From positions 1 to 22,834 of the forward strand of contig UQAX01000042.1 of the NCBI GenBank assembly GCA_900539145.1: a stretch of DNA of 22,834 bases, given 5' to 3'. A model generated the notes under the pieces. The model searched no databases. It saw nothing but the letters and a program-made list of their open reading frames with translations, and was not told the DNA's origin. Position 1 is the first letter of the stretch. The number at the start of each line of letters is the position of its first letter. Origin of the DNA: an uncultured Blautia sp. Its GTDB lineage: Bacteria; Bacillota; Clostridia; Lachnospirales; Lachnospiraceae. Positions 1-7,200 of this stretch are shown piece by piece. The translations under genes and the position numbers were made by a program.

Positions 1-90
1 TCTCTTTTTTGTTAGGAATAGTTCCTATATTTGCCAATGATAATTATACACTAACTCTGAAGAATAGGGAAAGTTCTTGAGCGAAGCATA

Positions 91-122
91 AAACTGCCGT
101 AGAAAATGCAGTCAGGTCATTG
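91..122 (+). repeat. 32-nt repeat, copy 1 (other copy 9671-9702)
   Basis: Positions 91-122 match 9671-9702 at 31 of 32 bases (G108 versus A9688). The downstream copy is the left arm and loop of a rho-independent terminator. Here the matching right arm with CGGCAGTTT is missing, so this copy cannot fold into the same hairpin. It looks like a truncated copy of the same terminator element. Confidence 0.7.
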
Positions 123-218
123 TTGTATATGTTTTTTCTGGAGAAATAGAGGAAATTACAGAAGAAGCAATAAAAGTCCATGTTCGTGAAGGCGATAATA
201 AAAGAAAATAACAGAATA

Positions 219-248
219 TTGAAAAAATAATACTAAAAAATACATAAT
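219..248 (+). promoter_or_regulatory. Candidate promoter for the PL8 lyase gene
   Basis: TTGAAA at 219-224 and CATAAT at 243-248 are separated by 18 nt in very AT-rich DNA, about 105 nt upstream of the chosen start codon. This is a fair sigma-A match with no independent support. Confidence 0.4.
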
Positions 249-352
249 CTATAAATAGTAACAGAAAAATTCAAATATTGTATTTATAAAGCAAAGGAGG
301 AATGGTAACTTATAGGAATAAGAATGGAGAACTTTTGAAAGAAGGAGGAAGT

Positions 353-3300
353 ATGAAGACAGGTAAAAGAAAAAATCAAAAGTACATAAGTGCAATGTTA
401 ATTGCAGCTATGAGTATGGGAAATGTGACGGGAGTCTTGGCAGAGCCTGTAAATGTTGTTGCAGTGAATGAAGAACAGGAGCGTGAGGTTTTGGAAACAG
501 CCGTGCCAACAGAAAATCAGGAAATTTCTATTGTCAGAGGTGAAAGCTTGCAACTGGACAAACCGGAGGGCTTCTCCGAGAATGTTACATGGAGTGCAAA
601 ATTTTTAAAGAAGGATGGGACTTTCTTACGAAATGCAGGATATTCTAAAATTAAAAGAGAATTAAAAGAGGGCGAAACAGACGGAACACGTAAGGCAGGA
701 GATGCAAGTGCGGAACATTTATTGAAGGTTGAAGCGGATGAAAACGGAAACGCAGTGATTACAGGAGAGAATAAGGGCAATGCCGTAGTGGTGGCACAGG
801 ATGACAAAGGAAAAACAGCACAGTGGAAGGTAGAAATTTTATATCAGTCTCCTTCAAAACTGCCCTCTGCAACGGCAGAAGATTACGGAAAAATTCGTCA
901 GGCATGGAAAGAGTCTTTAATTGGCAAAGATTTAGTATCAGAAGAAGGCGGAGCGGAAGTCTTAGAAGAAATCAATAAGGAGGCAGAAGCGCTTTGGAAC
1001 GCTTATGTTTATAAGGGACAGGAAGAATGTGGCGGTATTCCTTGGGCAGAGGATGAGGGAGCAAAAGGCAATAAGAATATTCCTTATGAAGACGATGCAG
1101 TGGAATTTTGTGTTTCTTTTAAAAAGGTGCTTTCTATGTGTAAAGCTTACGCAGCAGAAGGCGGAGCTCTCTATCAAAATCAGGATATGTTAAAGGATAT
1201 TACCAATATTTTAGATTTTCTGTGCGGCTCTTGTTATACGGCAAAAAGCCAGACGGATAACTGGTGGACATGGGAAATCGGTATTCCCAAGGATTTAATT
1301 CCCGCTTTAATATTGATTTATGACGGGCTGATAGAAGAACAGGTTATGGCGTATACAGAAACACTTTACTTTTTCCAGCCTGATCCGTTCCATGAAGGCG
1401 TTATCAATACGGCAAGCACCCATAGGAAGGGATATCGTGAGGCGCAGGGAGCGAATATTATCGACTGTTCCACAACGGCAGTGGGACTGGGAGCATTGAG
1501 AGAAGATAATGAGCTGGTGTATTTGGGGATGCTGGCGTCTTCCCAGACCTTTGTTATTCAAAATGTAGAAGACAGCGCTCAAATCGCAGCGAATGGATAT
1601 AACAGCGGCTTTTATCCGGACGGTTCTTATCTCGACCATATAAAGGTTCCATATTTAGGTGCTTATGGAATTGAATTTATGAAGGGAGCTGCAAAAATCC
1701 CTTATTTACTTTATAAAACCCCATGGAAATATCCGGACTATGTATGGAAAAATTTAGAAACTTATATTATTCATGGGTTCGGAAATGCTATATACAAGGG
1801 ATGCATGTTGGACTGCCTGAAAGGACGTTCTGTATCAAGACCTACGTGGAGCAATCGGGATATAGGGCGAGAAGCTATGAAAATCAGTGTCAGATTGTTA
1901 GATTTTTTGGGAGAAAATGGGAGAAAAACAGTACTTCCCATGTTAAAGGAATGGATTGAGGAGGATAAGGGCTTTTTAGATAGCTTGAAAAATGTGGAAG
2001 ATATAGACATAAAAGACAGAGCAAAGAAACTGTTAAGCGATACGTCTGTTAGGAGTGAGGTTCCTTCGGTACATAAATTGTATCCTCTTATGGATAGAGT
2101 TATTCATAGAAGAAAAAAATATCTTTTTGCAGTATCCATGTATTCAGAACGTATTCAGAATACAGAGATTATGAACCATGAAAATCGCTTTGGCTGGCAT
2201 CAGAATAATGGTATGACTTATCTTTATGATGCAGATAATCAGTATACGGAGAATTATTGGAATACAGTAAATCCGTTAAGGTTGCCGGGAACAACGGTAG
2301 TTCCTGTAAATATTGGGACAGGGAAACCGGATGGCTCAGGTTTTGCGCAGGGCGGAGATTTCTGTTCTAAGGAGAGCTGGGTAGGAGGAACTTCCATAGG
2401 AAATTATGGCGTCAGCGGTATGTCATTTTCAGGAGAAACGCAGGGAATTGAAGGAGGCGCACCGGTTTCTTATGCGCCGGATTTAAAAGGCAAGAAGTCA
2501 TGGTTTATGTTTGATGATGAAATTGTCTGCCTTGGAGCAGGAATTACAAATAAAAACATGGAACTTCCGGTGGAAACTACCATTGAGAATAAGAAGTTAA
2601 GAAAAGACGGAAGCAATCAGCTTCTTGTCAATGGAGAAAAAACAGAACTACCTGTGAAAGAAGCGAATGTAAAAGAGTTGGTTGAACGTACAGCAGATGT
2701 ATCAGGCACAAGCTTTGAGCAGGTAAATTGGGCACATTTAGAAGGCAATCAGTCTGTGGGAACAGGATATTATTTCCCTGAAGAAAATACAGAAATTCAG
2801 GTTCGCAGAGGTCAAACCACAGGCAGTTGGAAGGATGTAGGAACTTTTGAGGGGGAAAGCACAGAGAATTATCTGGAAATGTGGGTAGACCACGGACAGA
2901 ACCCGGAAAACGCATCTTACAGTTATGTATTGCTTCCCGAAACAAGTGCAGAAGAAACAGAAAATTACGCACAAGCACCTAAGGTAACCATACTGGAAAA
3001 CAGCAGTGAGGTTCAGGCAGTGCGCCATGAGACATTAAAAATCACAGGCATAAATTTCTGGCAAGAGCAGGGAGGAAGTATAGACGGAATAACAAGTGAT
3101 AAGGCTGCGTCTGTTATGCTTCAGGAAACGGAGCAGGGAACAGTGAAAGTTTCTGTTTCCGACCCCACAATGAAAAATAAAGGAAATATTCAGCTTACAC
3201 TTGAAGAAGAAATAGCAGACTGTGTTCAGTTGGATGAAAATGTTACTTGTGAAAAAACAGAAAAAGGAGCAGTTTTGACCTTTTCTATGGCAGGAACAAA

Positions 3301-3913
3301 CGGGGCAGCTTCCATGGCAGAGCTTCAGCTTGTGCCGCCTGTAACACCGCAGCCGGAAGAACCGGGGACACCTCAGAAGCCGGAAAATCCGGAAGAACCA
3401 AGTACACCGGAAATTCAGGAAATTGATATGCTGGTAAATAAAGAGCATGGTGTCAAATTAACGGGAGAAGGCTTAACATCAGATATGCAGTTATCTGTGG
3501 AAAAGCTGGATAAAAAACATGCAGATGTGAAGCTTATGGAAAAGGAAATTTCCAAGAAACAGCAGCTTGACAATCCTCTTGAAATTCAGCTTTTAAAAGA
3601 CGGAAAAGAAATTGCCCTTCCTCATAAGGCAGAGCTTCAGCTTCCTATATCGGAAAAATATAACGGCAAAGAAGTTGTGGTACTTTCCTGTGACAATGAA
3701 AAAGTAAAAAAATTAAAAGGAAAGGTGAAAGACGGATTTGTATCCGTAGAAGTAGAGTCTTTAAACAGCTTTGGTACGGTATTGGAGAAAGCGGTTTCTT
3801 CCGGTGTGGATAAAGTCAAAACAGGAGATGAAACACCGTTTGCAATGCTGTCTGTGATGTTTGTAGTCGGAGGAACGCTGTTTGTTGTATTAAAAAGGAA
3901 GAAAAAGGCTTGA
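353..3913 (+). CDS. Wall-anchored polysaccharide lyase family 8 (hyaluronate/chondroitin lyase type)
   Basis: This is a secreted 1186-aa enzyme expected to cleave uronate polysaccharides by beta-elimination. The start at 353 has GAAGGAGG (341-348) at good spacing and opens a signal peptide ending near residue 31 (VLA/EP). The in-frame ATG at 302 has its Shine-Dalgarno almost touching it. An Ig-like N-terminal region (about 55-165) is followed by the PL8 alpha-toroid: aromatic patch DNWWTWEIG (303-311), GANIID (365-370), and the catalytic His429 and Tyr438 in DGSYLDH...GAYG. Arg492 and Arg496 lie 63 and 67 residues after the His, the same spacings I recall for pneumococcal hyaluronate lyase. 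The family motifs NRFGWHQNNGMTYLY and LPGTT follow. After a proline-rich linker and a ~115-aa domain shared with the next protein comes a sortase signal: KTGD (1156-1159), a hydrophobic segment and KRKKKA. Substrate (hyaluronan, chondroitin or other) cannot be decided by eye. No sortase gene is in the window. Confidence 0.9.
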   Translation: MKTGKRKNQKYISAMLIAAMSMGNVTGVLAEPVNVVAVNEEQEREVLETAVPTENQEISIVRGESLQLDKPEGFSENVTWSAKFLKKDGTFLRNAGYSKIKRELKEGETDGTRKAGDASAEHLLKVEADENGNAVITGENKGNAVVVAQDDKGKTAQWKVEILYQSPSKLPSATAEDYGKIRQAWKESLIGKDLVSEEGGAEVLEEINKEAEALWNAYVYKGQEECGGIPWAEDEGAKGNKNIPYEDDAVEFCVSFKKVLSMCKAYAAEGGALYQNQDMLKDITNILDFLCGSCYTAKSQTDNWWTWEIGIPKDLIPALILIYDGLIEEQVMAYTETLYFFQPDPFHEGVINTASTHRKGYREAQGANIIDCSTTAVGLGALREDNELVYLGMLASSQTFVIQNVEDSAQIAANGYNSGFYPDGSYLDHIKVPYLGAYGIEFMKGAAKIPYLLYKTPWKYPDYVWKNLETYIIHGFGNAIYKGCMLDCLKGRSVSRPTWSNRDIGREAMKISVRLLDFLGENGRKTVLPMLKEWIEEDKGFLDSLKNVEDIDIKDRAKKLLSDTSVRSEVPSVHKLYPLMDRVIHRRKKYLFAVSMYSERIQNTEIMNHENRFGWHQNNGMTYLYDADNQYTENYWNTVNPLRLPGTTVVPVNIGTGKPDGSGFAQGGDFCSKESWVGGTSIGNYGVSGMSFSGETQGIEGGAPVSYAPDLKGKKSWFMFDDEIVCLGAGITNKNMELPVETTIENKKLRKDGSNQLLVNGEKTELPVKEANVKELVERTADVSGTSFEQVNWAHLEGNQSVGTGYYFPEENTEIQVRRGQTTGSWKDVGTFEGESTENYLEMWVDHGQNPENASYSYVLLPETSAEETENYAQAPKVTILENSSEVQAVRHETLKITGINFWQEQGGSIDGITSDKAASVMLQETEQGTVKVSVSDPTMKNKGNIQLTLEEEIADCVQLDENVTCEKTEKGAVLTFSMAGTNGAASMAELQLVPPVTPQPEEPGTPQKPENPEEPSTPEIQEIDMLVNKEHGVKLTGEGLTSDMQLSVEKLDKKHADVKLMEKEISKKQQLDNPLEIQLLKDGKEIALPHKAELQLPISEKYNGKEVVVLSCDNEKVKKLKGKVKDGFVSVEVESLNSFGTVLEKAVSSGVDKVKTGDETPFAMLSVMFVVGGTLFVVLKRKKKA

Positions 3914-3938
3914 TATTCTTTTTTGAATTGTGTACTAT
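3910..3938 (+). promoter_or_regulatory. Promoter of the riboswitch-controlled surface protein
   Basis: TTGATA (3910-3915) overlaps the TGA stop codon of the PL8 gene. It is followed after exactly 17 nt by TACTAT (3933-3938), and the -10 continues as TACTATAA. Transcription would begin near 3945, just ahead of the cobalamin aptamer. No terminator is visible between the PL8 stop and this promoter, so read-through from upstream would also meet the riboswitch. Confidence 0.6.
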
Positions 3939-3951
3939 AAAGGAGTGTAAA

Positions 3952-4100
3952 CTGCATATCCATGATGGTCGTTGGAGCTTGCTCCAAGGTTAAAAGGGAA
4001 ATCGGTGCAAATCCGATACAGTCACCTCTACTGTAATGCTTTTCGGCTAAGTCAGAAAATCTGCCATCAGAGAAATAGATTTCCGGGTTGAGGGAGTTTT
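3952..4100 (+). promoter_or_regulatory. Cobalamin (B12) riboswitch aptamer
   Basis: The conserved core is readable in order. A small hairpin lies at 3971-3988 (TTGGAGC/GCTCCAA). Then come TTAAAAGGGAA (3990-4000), GGTGCAAATCC (4004-4014), CTACTGTAA (4028-4036) and a B12-box-like AAGTCAGAAAATCTGCCAT (about 4049-4067). Family knowledge: adenosyl- or methylcobalamin binding to such leaders turns downstream genes off. Here an intrinsic terminator lies about 50 nt downstream, consistent with transcriptional attenuation. Outer boundaries are approximate because P1 was not resolved by eye. Confidence 0.9.
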
Positions 4101-4150
4101 ATTTGTGTAGAAAAAGATGTGCAGGATAAAATTTCATAGTGAAGATAGAT

Positions 4151-4187
4151 AAGGTTTCTTTACCGGTGTGTAAAGAGACCTTTTTTT
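4151..4187 (+). terminator. Riboswitch expression-platform terminator
   Basis: AAGGTTTCTTTA (4151-4162) pairs with TAAAGAGACCTT (4171-4182), with one G-U, around the 8-nt loop CCGGTGTG. A run of seven T (4181-4187) follows. It lies between the B12 aptamer and the start codon, so it is the likely OFF-state hairpin. No antiterminator was worked out. Confidence 0.8.
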
Positions 4188-4222
4188 GTTTCATAGGAAA
4201 TTGCGTCCTATGAAACAAAAAA
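4182..4222. repeat. Perfect 17-bp inverted repeat overlapping the terminator U-tract
   Basis: Positions 4182-4198 and 4206-4222 are exact reverse complements around a 7-nt loop (4199-4205). The left arm begins inside the T-run of the preceding terminator and the right arm ends in AAAAAA, 36 nt before the start codon. The stem is AT-rich (core GTTTCATAGGA / TCCTATGAAAC). Sixteen bases of the left arm region (4181-4196) recur after the tRNA terminator at about 21053-21068. Role unknown: it could be a second regulatory hairpin, a protein site or a dispersed repeat. Confidence 0.85.
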
Positions 4223-4258
4223 TGCTCTGTAAGAAAAAATATGTAAAGGAGAAAGAAA

Positions 4259-7200
4259 ATGAAAAAAAGAAGAAATGCAAACCGTGTTCTCAGTCTGCTT
4301 CTGGTAATGGCGTTGCTTATTACCGGAATGCCTGTATCGGTACATGCCACAGGCGATATGGACCCCCCGGTTGTAGAAGCAGGAGAAATTTTAAGTGGGA
4401 TGGGGCAGGAAGATGAAATTTCTGAAACAGAAATTCCCACAGTTATTGAAGCAGGAACGACGTATACTCTGACAGAGGACATTGTGTTTGAACAGGGACA
4501 AAATTTTGAGAGTATTGCAGGAACTTTAGACGGAAACGGACACACGATTACTCTTGCAGATAAGCCATTGGCAGACGAGGTAACAGGAACTATTCAGAAC
4601 CTTGGAGTAACCAGTGAAAATGTGATTGCAAGTGACAAGACTTTTGGAAGTATGGCAGTTACTTTAAACGGAACTATTCAAAATAGTTATTCCACAGCGA
4701 AAATAAAATTGAGCGGCTGGGCAGGCGAAGTAGGCGGTCTTGTAGGAACGTTTCAGTCAGGTGCAATTAAGAATTCTTACTTTGGAGGAAGTATTGACTC
4801 CATGATGGCAGGCGGCCTTATTGGAATTCGTCAGACGGACGACAGTATTTTATCCAACAGTTATTATGCGAAGGATAAAGTGCCGGGGGCTTACGGTCCT
4901 GTATCTATGGGAAAATTTCCGGAAAATGCAAGTGATTGTGTAAAGACCTTAGAGGAACTAAAGACTGGGGCAGCATTATTAAATAAGGATATTCCGGATA
5001 CAGGATTTACATGGACTTCTCCGGCAGACGGAAGTAATAGCGGACTTCCTGTTTTGACACAGCAGGGGGAAACACCAAATCCGGAACAGCCGGATAAAAC
5101 AGCGCTTCAAAATGCTGTAAATGAAGGGAAGAAGCTGGAACAGGACAAATATACAGAAGAAAGCTGGAGAGGATTTGCAGAAGCATTAAATACAGCGGAG
5201 CAGATTTTAGAAAAAGCGGATGCAAAACAGACAGAAATTGACGAGGCGTTAAAAGCTTTAAATCAGGCAAAAGAACAGTTGGAGAAGAAAAAGGTTACAG
5301 AACCGGTTGCGCCTCCGACAGATGAAAGTCAGATTGTACATATCAAAAAACAGTCTGATTTGGAAAAAATAGATACAACACAGACAGGTACTTATTATGT
5401 ACTGGACAATGATATTACGTTAGACGGAATGTATATGTCTTTTGTTGAATTTAACGGAACTCTGGATGGAAACGGACATACCGTTACCCTTGATGACGCT
5501 ACATGGCTGTTTCAGAATGTAGGAGAAGAAGGTGTTCTTCAAAATATTCATTTCACAGGAACTTTAGCTTCATGGGCAGAAAGCGGACCGGCAGGTTATG
5601 ATTTAAAAGGTGCGATTATCAACTGCTATACAGATGTAAAGGGCGATGCTGCCTGTGGATTTGCAAAGAGACTTTCCGGCGGAAGCCTGATTAACAGTTA
5701 TTCTGTCAGTGAAGGAAAAATCGGTACTTTATTTAAAGAATACAAAGCAGGAACACTGATAAATTCTTATTGGTGTGAAAGTATGAAAAATCCTGTGGAT
5801 TTTCCCACAGATGCGTTAGTGAATTCTTTTGCAAAAAAAGAAGAAGATATGAAGACAAAAGAGTTTGTACAGCTTCTAAACGGCAATAAGGGCGAATTTG
5901 GTGTTACATGGGGACAGAGCAGCGCCGGATATCCGTACTTTGGAGAAAATCAGGAATACAATCCTGACAAACCAAATCTTCCGGATAATAAATATGAAGT
6001 AGAATTTACTTTTGCAGACGGTGTGAAAGAAACCATTAAAAATCAAACCCTACATGTATCACCGGATGCAGTGGGAGCTTTTAATTTGGCCGGAACGTTC
6101 CAATTAAAAGATGTACCGTCTACCAGTAAAATCTCTTGGAATATGACAGAAGTAAAGCCGGAGGGCAGTTTATTAATCGGAGCAGATGAGGGAAGCCTTC
6201 GTGTAGACGGAGAAGGCTCTGCTATTGTATCAGCCACAGAGATAAAAGAAGATGCTTCCACAGAAACGGTTGCTTGGGTAAAAGTAATTGCTAAAGCACA
6301 GGTGATGGAAGAAATCAAACTTTTTATTGACGGACAGGACGTAACCAACGGCAAAATAAAAATAGCAGGCTCTGAATGGAAAAATATTCAGGTGCAGGCA
6401 AAATATCAGGGAAGCGAAGAATTTATTCCGGTACATAGTTCTCGTTTTACTTATGCGCCAAGTGACGAAAAATTGATTTATAACTTAAACTCATCCAGCG
6501 AATTTAAGTTCAACAAGCCGGGAACAGCATCTATGACAGTGACCGCAAAGGCAAACCCCGAAATAAAAGCAGAGGTAGAAGCAACTTCTTCCTATGTACC
6601 TGTTGAAAGTGTGAAGCCGGCTATTTCGGGAGAAAAAGAAATTCATTCCAGAAATGCCAATGATCCTGACAATTATGCGTTTTTGCCAGATTACAGCGGT
6701 GTGATTGTATCACCGGAAAATGCCAGCTATGCGGGTAACTGGACAGTAACCAGCAGCAATCCGTCTGTTGCCGACTATGTAGACAGTATGGTGAAGGGGT
6801 ATGTACCATATAAAGCGGGTACAGTCACTTATACGGCAAAAATCGAACAGACAAATCCTGAGACAAAGAAAACAAGCGTAGTAAGCGGAACTTCAGAGGT
6901 TACTTATAAGTATAAAAATCCATTAACAAAAATAACCATAGATGAAAGCAACCTCCAGATGGAAAACTTCACAGAACAGCTCCTTAACTTAACCTTTGAG
7001 GGAGAGCTTTCCAAGGATGGCTGGAGTGTCACTGACCCACAGCTGGAATGGTCTTATGATAAAGCTGGAATTGTAAAGATTGTCCGTAAAGAACAGGGAT
7101 ATTGGAAAAAAGGAAATCCGGAATGGGATAATGCGCCGGATAAAGGCTCTTTTCTTACCAGTGATAAGTATTATGTGCAGTCTTTAAAAGAAGGTACTGT

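Larger units (their letters stand above)
1..290 (+). other. Left-edge non-coding stretch with possible gene debris
   Basis: No intact gene is visible. Two short open stretches might be remnants. One runs from the window edge to a TGA at 78-80 and reads like the tail of a signal peptide (residues LLGIVPIFAND). The other ends with TAA at 211-213 and contains EIEEITEEAIKVHVREGDNK. They lie in different frames, and a copy of the repeat at 91-122 sits between them. I do not recognise either. This may be a degraded gene or chance reading frame. Confidence 0.25.

Noticed and set aside
302..352. Start of the PL8 lyase at the upstream in-frame ATG (302)
   Set aside because: Its Shine-Dalgarno ends only 1-2 nt before the ATG, and the extra 17 residues are polar and precede a normal signal peptide. 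ATG 353 has a well-spaced AGGAGG.
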